This document shows positions 7,709-14,953 of a stretch of 29,422 nucleotides of DNA, in pieces. The notes under the pieces are model-generated. The model was given only the letters and a program-made list of their open reading frames with translations. It ran no database searches and was not told the origin of the DNA. The stretch covers positions 1 to 29,422 of the forward strand of contig JAFGPH010000211.1 in assembly GCA_016926135.1 (NCBI GenBank), in the 5' to 3' direction. Made by a program: the position numbers and the translations under genes. Every line of letters starts with the position of its first letter. The first letter of the stretch is position 1. This DNA is from Deltaproteobacteria bacterium (lineage in GTDB: Bacteria > Desulfobacterota > DSM-4660 > Desulfatiglandales > HGW-15).

Positions 7709-9630
7709 CAGGCGCCTCCCCCGGACTCCCCCGGTTCTGCGTCTTTCATAAACGTCCTCAACCACCACTCGAGGGAGAGAAAACTCCAGATGAGCAACCG
7801 GTAGTTGTGGCGGCCCGACAGGTGAAGGTCCAGCACCTGTCGCACAAAGGATGGCTCGATGTAATCGTACATGGCCGGATGGTTTGTAGTGAGAAGGCTT
7901 TTCACGTAGTCCAGGCTTTCTCCCCTGTACCAGGAGACATCCGGGGAGCTGAAGCCCTGCTTGGTTCTTTCCGCCACGTCTGCGGGCACGAGGGGCTCGA
8001 TGGCCTGCCGAAGGATGCGTTTTCCCTCGTTGGTTTTCATGCGGTACTGATAGGCCTTGCCCAGTTCGTTCTCGTCGATGCGGGGGATACCGCTGAGGTT
8101 GCTGAGCTTCATGCTGAGTGGAATCCGGCAGGCCAGGTCCACAAGATCGTTGTCCAGAAAAGGCACCCGGCTCTCCAGGCCGTGGGCCATGGAAAGCTTG
8201 TCTTCAATCATCAGCAGGCCGTGGAGAAAGCTCCTGGCCTCGAAATACAGGCTCCGGTTGATGTTCGACTCGATGCCGTCTCGAGGATGGGGGTTGGCTT
8301 CCAGGACCCGGCTGAATGCCCGGTAGCTCTGCTCTGGATCCACGTGCTTGAAAACGTGTGCCCTGAAAAGACGGGGCTTTTCCTCATCCGGGACGATGCG
8401 CTGCCAGAAGTTGTAATAGTTGCGCAGGAAGGTGCCGTTATGCAAGCAGTTGGCCGATGCGAAATACCGCCAGGGGTACCCTGCAAAGAGTTCATCCCCT
8501 CCGGTGCCGCAGAGCACCACCTTCACGAACTTGCTGGCCAGGCGCGCCAGGTAGTAGTTGGGATAGCACTGGCCCAGTCTCAGTTCCTCCATGTGCCAGA
8601 TCAGCCGGGGCATGACGTGGGCCATGTCGCCCGCGTGGAGAACCATCTCATAATGCTCCGTCTGGAACTGGTTGGCAAGGATCTCTGCCGCGGCCCTTTC
8701 GTCGTAGCCCGCCTCCATGCCCTGGGCGCTTGACAGGTCAAATCCGCCGGTGAAGGTGGTGAGCCTGGGCACCCTCCGGGTCGCCAGGGCCACGATCAGG
8801 CCCGAGTCGATGCCACCGGAGAGGTAGCTGCCCAGGGGCACGTCGCTCACCATCTGGCGTTCCACGGCCTTGGCCATGAGATTCCGGATGTGTTCTGAGG
8901 TCTCCTCCGGGTCCTGGATATGCGGATCTGAAAAGAAACTAAAATCCCAATAGCGAACCGGGGCCAGTGCCTCCCATCGGTCCGTTTGCTGGGCATAAGC
9001 ATAGGTCTGATAGGTGCCGGGCGCCAGAATGCCCACATCTTGGAATAGGGTTTCCGAATCGAGCAAATTCTGAAAGGTGAAGTACTCACTGAGGGCATGA
9101 AAATTTACGCCCACCTTGAAATCCGGATGTTTCAGAAAGGATTTGATCTCGGAACCGAAGAGGTACCCTGCAGGCAGGCTCGCCACGTAAAGCGGCTTGA
9201 TGCCATAGCGATCCCTTGCTGCCAGGAGGGTACGCTCCACCCTGTCCAGAAAGAGGAAGGCGAACATGCCGTTGAAGCAGGGGATCGCTTCAGGTCCCCA
9301 CTGCATGAGAGCCTTCAGCACGACCTCGGTGTCGGATCTCGAGAAGAACCGGTGCCCCAGACGGGAAAGCTCCTCCCTCAGTTCCGGGAAGTTGTACACC
9401 TCACCGTTGTAGGCGAGCACGTAGCGGCCGCACTCGCTCTTCATCGGTTGGGCGGCTGCGGAGGAGAGGTCGATGACGGCAAGGCGGCGATGGCCCAGAC
9501 CCACAGGTCCTTCGGTGAAAAATCCCTCACCGTCCGGGCCTCGATGGGCCACCATGAGGGTCATGGCCTTGAGGACGTTCCGGGAGATCGCCTTTTGTCT
9601 GTGATTCAATATGCCGACGAAGCCGCACAT
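7708..9630 (-). CDS. asnB: Asparagine synthetase (glutamine-hydrolysing) homologue
   Basis: 640 residues, about the usual AsnB length. The N-terminal class II glutamine amidotransferase domain starts MCGFVGIL; C2 is the nucleophile exposed after Met removal. This decides the start at 9630 over the in-frame ATG at 9642, which would bury the cysteine. LAYNGEVYNFPELR and HRGPDGEG are conserved glutaminase segments. The C-terminal synthetase domain has the PP-loop SGGIDS at 271-276 and the later GTGGDELFAGYPWR. In sugar clusters these proteins often amidate a sugar or amino-acid carboxylate instead of making free asparagine. There is no good Shine-Dalgarno sequence; the 44 bases before the start are a heptamer array (9631-9674). 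Confidence 0.93.
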   Translation of the reverse strand: MCGFVGILNHRQKAISRNVLKAMTLMVAHRGPDGEGFFTEGPVGLGHRRLAVIDLSSAAAQPMKSECGRYVLAYNGEVYNFPELREELSRLGHRFFSRSDTEVVLKALMQWGPEAIPCFNGMFAFLFLDRVERTLLAARDRYGIKPLYVASLPAGYLFGSEIKSFLKHPDFKVGVNFHALSEYFTFQNLLDSETLFQDVGILAPGTYQTYAYAQQTDRWEALAPVRYWDFSFFSDPHIQDPEETSEHIRNLMAKAVERQMVSDVPLGSYLSGGIDSGLIVALATRRVPRLTTFTGGFDLSSAQGMEAGYDERAAAEILANQFQTEHYEMVLHAGDMAHVMPRLIWHMEELRLGQCYPNYYLARLASKFVKVVLCGTGGDELFAGYPWRYFASANCLHNGTFLRNYYNFWQRIVPDEEKPRLFRAHVFKHVDPEQSYRAFSRVLEANPHPRDGIESNINRSLYFEARSFLHGLLMIEDKLSMAHGLESRVPFLDNDLVDLACRIPLSMKLSNLSGIPRIDENELGKAYQYRMKTNEGKRILRQAIEPLVPADVAERTKQGFSSPDVSWYRGESLDYVKSLLTTNHPAMYDYIEPSFVRQVLDLHLSGRHNYRLLIWSFLSLEWWLRTFMKDAEPGESGGGA

Positions 9631-9674
9631 ATCATTTTTCATCGATCATTGAGCATTGATCATTTTTCATTGAG
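9631..9674 (-). repeat. Six tandem 7-base words ending in ATG, directly before asnB
   Basis: Read on the minus strand, six consecutive 7-base words cover 9674 down to 9633, each ending in ATG (for example CTCAATG, AAAAATG, ATCAATG). Two bases (AT) then separate the last word from the start codon at 9630. CTCAATG and AAAAATG each occur twice. The array takes the place of a normal ribosome binding site. A word family ending in AATG stands in the same position before coaX (18687-18721). Confidence 0.9.
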
Positions 9675-9681
9675 GGAAGAT

Positions 9682-9716
9682 CGCAGAACACAGAGCGAAG
9701 AGGACAGAGGGCGGAG
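9682..9716. repeat. Five tandem 7-base words of the NNCAGAG type
   Basis: On the plus strand five consecutive heptamers fill 9682-9716 exactly, related as NNCAGAG with variation (CACAGAG and GACAGAG are the closest pair). The array shares no sequence with the heptamers on either side but has the same 7-base period. It sits inside the 150-base spacer between the aminotransferase and asnB homologues. Confidence 0.75.
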
Positions 9717-9749
9717 CAACTGGGTGTGATCCGCGACCGGAATTCCTCA

Positions 9750-9777
9750 ATTTCGAATTTCAAATTTCCAATTTCAA
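9750..9777. repeat. Four tandem 7-base words ATTTCNA
   Basis: Plus-strand words at 9750, 9757, 9764 and 9771 read ATTTCGA, ATTTCAA, ATTTCCA and ATTTCAA in strict 7-base phase. The array ends 3 bases from the stop codon of the aminotransferase gene (9781). It is markedly AT-rich compared with the flanking coding sequence. Confidence 0.85.
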
Positions 9778-9780
9778 TTC

Positions 9781-10953
9781 TCACGGGATGAATCCCCTGA
9801 CGGCCGCGGCCACGGCATCCTGTTCCTGCTCTGTCATGCCCGGGTACAGGGGCAAGGTGATGGTGTTGTGATGGGCGAGCCATGCCTCGGGAAAATCCTC
9901 CGGGTGAAAACCGTAGCGGCGTCGGTAATACCCGAGAAGGTGCACGGCATGGGTGCCCGGCCTGGAGGAGATCCCCGCCTCGGCCAGGGACCTCATGAGG
10001 GAGTTGCGCATCTTTCCGGTCTCCGGAACGCTGAGGCCCTTGATACTGACCCGGCACACAAAGGACTGGTAGGTGTGCTGGAAACCCTCCGGGGCCGCGG
10101 GCAGGCGCAGCCACGGGACGTTTGCAAATAGCCCTGCATAGGCTTCGGCGAGTCGCCGTCTCTCTTTGATGATGTGGAAGAGCTTGCCCATCTGGGAACA
10201 TCCGAGGGCCCCCTGGATGTCGGTCATGCGGTAGTTGTAGCCCACGTCCTCGAAATCCGGCATCTCGCCCTGGCCTCTCAGGTGCCGGTTGTGGTCGGAG
10301 CTCTGTGCCCCGTGGTCCCGCAAAATCCGGAGCCTATGGGCCATGCTTTCGTCGTTGGTCACCACCATGCCGCCCTCTCCGGTGGTGATGAGCTTTCGGG
10401 GGTGAAAGCTGAAACAGCCGGCCAGTCCGAAGGTCCCGGCTGATTGGTCCTGGACGGAAGATCCCAGTGCGCAGGCCGCGTCCTCGATGACGGTAAGGGA
10501 ATAGCGGTCCGCCACCTTCAGGATTTCGGGCATGTCCGCGCAGAGCCCGAAGAGATGCACCGGGAGGAGTGCCCTGGGAACGGGTCTTCCTGCCGCCTTA
10601 CCTTCAGCCAGGACCCTATCGAGGTGGGCAATGGAGATATTGAGGGTTTCAGGATCGATGTCGACGAACACGGGGCGGCCGCCGGCATGTTCCACGGCGT
10701 TGGCGGTGGCCACATAGGTGAAGGAGGGAACGAGCACGGTATCCCCCGGACCGATCCCTGCCGCCACGAGGGTAAGGTGCAGGGCCGTGGTGCAGGAGCT
10801 GGTGGCTACGGCGTGGCCCGCGCTGCAAAGGCGAAGGACGCTTTCCTCAAATTGCGCCACCCGGGGACCCTGAACCAGCCACCCGGACTGAAGGGGGGCC
10901 AGAACCGCCTGGAAGTCCTCGTTATCGAGCAGTGGTTTGGTAAGGGGGATCAT
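9781..10953 (-). CDS. DegT/DnrJ/EryC1-family sugar aminotransferase
   Basis: 390 residues, the usual length for this PLP-dependent family, which aminates NDP-ketosugars. The Schiff-base lysine is K187 in FSFHPRKLITTGEGG. The cofactor-binding Asp is D158 in TVIEDAACALGS, and TSSCTTALHL binds the phosphate. FVDIDPETLN and PVHLFGLCADM are family hallmarks. Start is the ATG at 10953 (MIPLTKPLL), overlapping the radical SAM stop by 4 bases (ATGA); a longer frame to 11016 runs into that gene. It probably makes the amino group later formylated or acylated by cluster enzymes. PseC/WecE-like and QdtB-like specificities cannot be separated by eye. Confidence 0.93.
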   Translation of the reverse strand: MIPLTKPLLDNEDFQAVLAPLQSGWLVQGPRVAQFEESVLRLCSAGHAVATSSCTTALHLTLVAAGIGPGDTVLVPSFTYVATANAVEHAGGRPVFVDIDPETLNISIAHLDRVLAEGKAAGRPVPRALLPVHLFGLCADMPEILKVADRYSLTVIEDAACALGSSVQDQSAGTFGLAGCFSFHPRKLITTGEGGMVVTNDESMAHRLRILRDHGAQSSDHNRHLRGQGEMPDFEDVGYNYRMTDIQGALGCSQMGKLFHIIKERRRLAEAYAGLFANVPWLRLPAAPEGFQHTYQSFVCRVSIKGLSVPETGKMRNSLMRSLAEAGISSRPGTHAVHLLGYYRRRYGFHPEDFPEAWLAHHNTITLPLYPGMTEQEQDAVAAAVRGFIP

Positions 10954-11909
10954 GATTCGATCAGGGTGCCGACGGTGTCCGCTTCCCCGCTCAGGGTTCC
11001 CTGCCAGTGGTCGCAATGGCGACAGGGCTCAAGGTCGTTCCACCTCCGGTCGAGGTGTTTGTTTCTGATGTCCCGGTATGCAGGGCTCTTCCAGATTTCC
11101 TGAATCGGTTTTTCCTGGACTGAGCCGATTGCATCATCGCCCTTTCGGTCCCAGTCGTGGTTGCAGAGGGCTACCCGGCCGTCTGCATAGATCACCAGAT
11201 CCATGAAGGGCTTGCGGCAGGGCTCCCGCAGGGCAGCAGGTCTGCGCAGTTCCGGCCGGGAGAGTCTCCCGTAACGGCCCTCCTCGGAGTGGCAGGGATA
11301 GATCCTGACCCGATCCACCCGTTGCTTCCAATACCTGACGAAGGCCGGGATTTCATGGGCGTTGTGCGGCCCTTCCGTGGCCGAGACCTGCACGGTGGTT
11401 GGGCAATGTCTCATGTGCTTTCTCAGCCGGAGGAAGGTGTGCACGTTTTCCATGGCCCGGTGGAAATCCCCCCCTCGGCGGATTGTTTCGTAGGTCTCCC
11501 TGCTGAGGGCATCCAGGCTGAAGGAGATGAAGTTGATCCCGAGCTCCAGCAGTGCCTCGGCCAGGGATGGTGTCAGCAGCAAGGCGTTTGTCGCCAACTG
11601 AATGTCTGCCCGGTTCTTCTGCCGCAGCAGGGTGATCATCTCCATGAAATTCGGATGAAGGAGCGACTCGCCCCTGAAGAAGGGAACCACCGCCTCCACA
11701 GGGTGAACGCTCAATTCCTCCACGATCCTTTCGAAAAGAGACCATTCCATGAGGCCGGCTGACAGTGAGCCGTATCTCCGGGGGCACATGACACAGGAGA
11801 GATTGCAGGATGCGCTCAACTCAAGGGTGATCCGCCGAGGAAAAGGATCGGGAATGAGACCTTCATCCATGGGGTGGTCCAGAGGCTGGGGGACAACGGA
11901 GGATTTCAT
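10950..11909 (-). CDS. Radical SAM/SPASM protein
   Basis: 319 residues. The cluster motif is C35-x3-C39-x2-C42 (ASCNLSCVMCPRR). The C-terminal SPASM-type region contains CRKPFMDLVIYADGRVALCNHDWD, here named by its key residues: a Cys, then ADGRV, then LCNHDWD, and finally CRHCDHW. A GNVQEKPIQEIW-like segment (IGSVQEKPIQEIWKS) lies between. The ATG at 11909 shares one base with the glycosyltransferase stop (TGATG). It is a third radical SAM enzyme in the cluster but separated from the other two by ten genes' worth of sequence, so it probably acts at another step. Possible roles include epimerisation, deoxygenation or dehydrogenation of a sugar or peptide; substrate unknown. Confidence 0.9.
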   Translation of the reverse strand: MKSSVVPQPLDHPMDEGLIPDPFPRRITLELSASCNLSCVMCPRRYGSLSAGLMEWSLFERIVEELSVHPVEAVVPFFRGESLLHPNFMEMITLLRQKNRADIQLATNALLLTPSLAEALLELGINFISFSLDALSRETYETIRRGGDFHRAMENVHTFLRLRKHMRHCPTTVQVSATEGPHNAHEIPAFVRYWKQRVDRVRIYPCHSEEGRYGRLSRPELRRPAALREPCRKPFMDLVIYADGRVALCNHDWDRKGDDAIGSVQEKPIQEIWKSPAYRDIRNKHLDRRWNDLEPCRHCDHWQGTLSGEADTVGTLIES

Positions 11910-12868
11910 CAGAGCGACTTGTAGACCTCTATGAGGAGACTTAGCACCTTCTGTTCGTTCCAGGACCTTTCCATGAAGCGCCGGGATGCCATGCCGATCT
12001 GCTGGCGCAGGTCAGCGTCGGCCACGAGCCTGTCCAGGACCTTCAGGAGTTCTTCCTGGGTGCGGGCAATAACCCAGGGAAGCTCCCCTCCCCCTGTAAC
12101 TTCCTTGATACATTGGATGTTCCACTCGTCCAGCCCCGCAATCACGGGTTTGCCCTGACTCAAGGATTCCAGGGATGCGATGCCGAACCAGCCCCGCATG
12201 TGGTCAAAGACGATGTGACATGTTTTCTTCACCGCAAGGCACTGGAGGTAAGGCTTCTTCTCGATAATGATCGGATGGATCCCCTCTCCGTATTTCCTCT
12301 GGAGGGCCACGAGGACATGCCTGAATTGCCGGGTGTGCTTGTCGTACTTCCGGGTGGGGGCCTGGCAGATCCGGAGCGGTTCCCTGGGCAGAGATCGGTC
12401 GTAACGGGGCATGAACTGCACATCCTTCAGGGGCACCAGGTTGGGGATCCATGTGGCGTTCTCGGCTACCTTGAGAAGATCGGGGGTGCTGACGATGACC
12501 CTTCGCCTCAGCCTTTTGTATTTCTCGTTGTAGGCGTCTTTATTCAGGATGTAGTCCGGGTGGCCGTGATGGTGGTGGAGGATCTTCTTCCCTTTGACGT
12601 AATCCCGGATGACGATCGGTCCCAGATGGGAATTTTCATCTCGCAGCACGTGAAAGTGTATGATATCGGCCTCCCGGAGCACCTGCTCCACCTCGCTGAA
12701 GTCGTCGTCTTCGATGTCCGGGAGGTGGATGTCCTTCTCATAGTCAAAGCCGTATTTTTCCGAGGTGGTGATGAGGCGGCAGGTGTGCTCCGTGTAACGA
12801 TTGATCGCATGGGTGAAGGCAATTGCCATGCCAGCCGGGTCGTTGTCGGTAATCATCAGTATGTTCAT
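11909..12868 (-). CDS. Glycosyltransferase, GT-B fold (group 1-like)
   Basis: 319 residues. The N-terminal half begins MNILMITDNDPAGMA, a Rossmann strand-loop. The C-terminal half carries the donor-binding region RGWFGIASLESLSQGKPVIAG, whose E-x7-E-like acidic pattern resembles group 1/GT4 enzymes. It is short for the family and has an unusual poly-His turn (LHHHHGHPDY). No signal peptide or membrane segment is seen, so it would act in the cytoplasm on a lipid-linked or protein acceptor. Start is the ATG at 12868, with AGGGG 7 bases upstream. It is the first gene after a 182-base spacer and could be the start of a separate transcript. Confidence 0.83.
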   Translation of the reverse strand: MNILMITDNDPAGMAIAFTHAINRYTEHTCRLITTSEKYGFDYEKDIHLPDIEDDDFSEVEQVLREADIIHFHVLRDENSHLGPIVIRDYVKGKKILHHHHGHPDYILNKDAYNEKYKRLRRRVIVSTPDLLKVAENATWIPNLVPLKDVQFMPRYDRSLPREPLRICQAPTRKYDKHTRQFRHVLVALQRKYGEGIHPIIIEKKPYLQCLAVKKTCHIVFDHMRGWFGIASLESLSQGKPVIAGLDEWNIQCIKEVTGGGELPWVIARTQEELLKVLDRLVADADLRQQIGMASRRFMERSWNEQKVLSLLIEVYKSL

Positions 12869-12899
12869 GCCTGAACCCCTGCGCCTATTTCCCCGGGTT

Positions 12900-12927
12900 T
12901 CCGTGCACCTTGCTCTGTGCACCTTGC
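12900..12927. repeat. Four tandem 7-base words (NNCNTGC / ACCTTGC alternating)
   Basis: Plus-strand heptamers at 12900, 12907, 12914 and 12921 each end in TGC. ACCTTGC occurs twice, alternating with TCCGTGC and TCTGTGC. A similar word follows after a one-base slip (928-935). The array lies 32 bases upstream of the glycosyltransferase start, in its leader. Confidence 0.75.
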
Positions 12928-12948
12928 CCCTTTGCTTTACATAGCTCC

Positions 12949-13048
12949 GCCCCTTCGATTACAGGGGCCGAATCGCTATAAGTTTTTGTAACTGTTATTA
13001 ATTGTCTCAATAATTCGCGGAATCTGCGCAATCTGCCGCAATCGGCGT
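12949..13048. other. Spacer between NeuB fusion and glycosyltransferase
   Basis: This part of the 182-base spacer holds three things. First, a 6-bp hairpin GCCCCT/AGGGGC with an 8-base loop (12949-12968), with no T-run, so not a clear terminator. Second, an AT-rich patch (about 12971-13014) that could house a minus-strand promoter although no convincing -35/-10 pair was found. Third, a word repeat at 13015-13048 where AATCTGC-like units recur every 9-10 bases. Confidence 0.5.
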
Positions 13049-13050
13049 TC

Positions 13051-14922
13051 CTAGATGTCGTACTGTCTCAACCGGATCAGGGCCTGGAGGAAGCCCTTTC
13101 CGTTCTGCAGATGGCCTCTCCAGATTTCCGGGACCCATGTGCCCTGATACTCTGCAAACAGAGGCATGATGGCGTCAAAATCAATATCTCCCTCGCCGAT
13201 GGCTACCCCTTCGCCGTCCAGTCCGTAGGCGTCGGCAAAGTGGATATGCCGTGTATGAGGGAGGAGGGCGCGCACGAAGGCGGAGAGATCCTTGCCCTTG
13301 GCGTTGCAGTAAAGGGCTGCGTGGGAGAGGTCGAGACAGATGCCGATTCCCGTTTCCTCGCAGAAGGAGCGGATGCCCTCCGCATCCATGAAATAGTTTC
13401 CCTTCCACTGGCCCCCGAAGTACCAGGGGTAGGGCGGAAGGTTTTCCAGCAGGAGTTCCGCCCCATTGGATTTCACTTCGCTCAGGGATCGTAGGAGTGT
13501 CTCTCTCAAGCGATTCTCATTCAGCTTGGCGTTCAGGCTCATGGCCCCCGGATGGACAATCACCTTGGGTGTTCCCTGAAAGTGGGGCTCCAGGAGCTTG
13601 CACAGATCCAGGGTTTTCCGGAGAAGTCCCACGGATGCGGATCGCACCTCCTCGCTGCCGCTGCAGAGGTCGAAAAGCTTCCCGTCGATATACTCGGGGG
13701 TGTGGACGACCAGCTCCTGCTCGTGGGACCCTGCAGGTCGGAAGCCCAGGTTGAAGTCCTTTTCCGCGAGGTGAAACTCGATGACCTTGGGCCTGTGAGG
13801 GAGCATGTCCTGGAAATCGTTGAAACGGCAAATGAGTCCCCAGCGGGTGCGAAAGGAGTTATGGAAGTCGAGCGTGCAGGGACCGTCCACGTCCTCATCC
13901 AGGAAGAAATCCCCCCTTTTCATGTCCCGAACGGCGTCCCTGCCGACCAGTTCGCCGATCCTGATGGGCGCGAGTCCCTTTCCGGGCCCCTGGACGGTGA
14001 TCATATCTCTTGTAATCGGGGCCCCTGCGGGGATGTCTTCTGCGGCCATGAGGCTCTTCGCAAAGAGCTCCCGGTTCAGGATTTCTCCGCGCATCAGGAA
14101 CCGCCTGCTCTTTCCCATGGCCTGGTCGGCCACACGGATGTCCCGCACGAGCCTCTTCAACTCATAAGGCTCCAGGCTGATTTTGTGATCCGGGCCGGGC
14201 ATCTTCCGGTCCAGGGTGATGTGCTTCTCGACGATGCTCGCCCCCATGGATGCGGCCACCAGGGGAACGGTGATGCCCATGTCGTGACCGGAATAGCCTA
14301 CGGGACACCCGAAACCGCTGAGGCGGTTGATCATCCGGAGGTTGACCTCCCTGGGCCAGACCGGATAAACGCTTCGGCAATGGAGAAGGGCGAAGGGAAC
14401 GCCCATGGCCTTCAGGAGTTCAACGGCCTTTTCGATCTCCTCCCAGTAGGACATGCCTGTGGAAACGAGCATGGGTTTCCCGAAGGACGCGACGTGTTCC
14501 AGAAGGGCCAGATTGGTGAGATCCGCGGAGGCGATCTTGAATGCCTTCACCCCCAGGCCGGCGAGGAAATCAGCGCTCGGCACGTCAAAGGGGGTGCAGA
14601 GGAACTCGATCCCTCTCTCCTCGGTGTAGCCTTTCAGAAGAGGATATTCCTCCTCAGAAATCTCCACCTGTTTCAGGATGGGAATCATGTACTGGAAGTG
14701 CTGTTCGTACTTGAGGGTATCGGTAAGCACATCCTCCCGGTACAAAGAGGGAAGGTGTCGTTTCTGGAACTTGACCGCATCGACCTTGGCCTCGGCAGCC
14801 ACATCGATGAGCCTTCTGGCAAGGGCCAAATCCCCGTTATGATTGATCCCGATCTCGGCAATGATATAGGTGGGTCTCTCGGAGCCGACGGTCCGGTTCC
14901 CGATCTGGATGGTGCTTTCCAT
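13051..14922 (-). CDS. NeuB-family nonulosonate synthase fused to a xylose-isomerase-like TIM barrel
   Basis: 623 residues, nearly twice a normal NeuB. Residues 1-280 are the NeuB/PseI/SpsE barrel: EIGINHNGD, VDAVKFQKR, FCTPFD-like LCTPFDV, VGYSGHDMGI and VEKHITLDRKMPGPDHKISL. Residues about 285-345 are the SAF/antifreeze-like cap (AKSLMAAEDIPAGAPIT to ELVGRDAV). Residues about 365-623 are a second TIM barrel of the AP-endonuclease-2 type with likely metal ligands in LLLENLP, CLDLSHA, HIHFADAYG and PEIWRGH. The first part condenses phosphoenolpyruvate with a 6-carbon sugar to give a 9-carbon acid. The second is probably an isomerase or epimerase. Start is the ATG at 14922, with GGGAGAG 9 bases upstream, in preference to a TTG at 14940. 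Confidence 0.92.
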   Translation of the reverse strand: MESTIQIGNRTVGSERPTYIIAEIGINHNGDLALARRLIDVAAEAKVDAVKFQKRHLPSLYREDVLTDTLKYEQHFQYMIPILKQVEISEEEYPLLKGYTEERGIEFLCTPFDVPSADFLAGLGVKAFKIASADLTNLALLEHVASFGKPMLVSTGMSYWEEIEKAVELLKAMGVPFALLHCRSVYPVWPREVNLRMINRLSGFGCPVGYSGHDMGITVPLVAASMGASIVEKHITLDRKMPGPDHKISLEPYELKRLVRDIRVADQAMGKSRRFLMRGEILNRELFAKSLMAAEDIPAGAPITRDMITVQGPGKGLAPIRIGELVGRDAVRDMKRGDFFLDEDVDGPCTLDFHNSFRTRWGLICRFNDFQDMLPHRPKVIEFHLAEKDFNLGFRPAGSHEQELVVHTPEYIDGKLFDLCSGSEEVRSASVGLLRKTLDLCKLLEPHFQGTPKVIVHPGAMSLNAKLNENRLRETLLRSLSEVKSNGAELLLENLPPYPWYFGGQWKGNYFMDAEGIRSFCEETGIGICLDLSHAALYCNAKGKDLSAFVRALLPHTRHIHFADAYGLDGEGVAIGEGDIDFDAIMPLFAEYQGTWVPEIWRGHLQNGKGFLQALIRLRQYDI

Positions 14923-14953
14923 GTTGGGTGTCTCTCCCAATTGCGTCTTTCCC

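Noticed and set aside
9631..9777. CRISPR array
   Set aside because: Units are 7 bases long, degenerate and without spacers; no cas genes in the window.
12949..12968. Intrinsic terminator after the NeuB fusion
   Set aside because: The stem is only 6 bp with an 8-base loop and no T-run on the transcribed strand.
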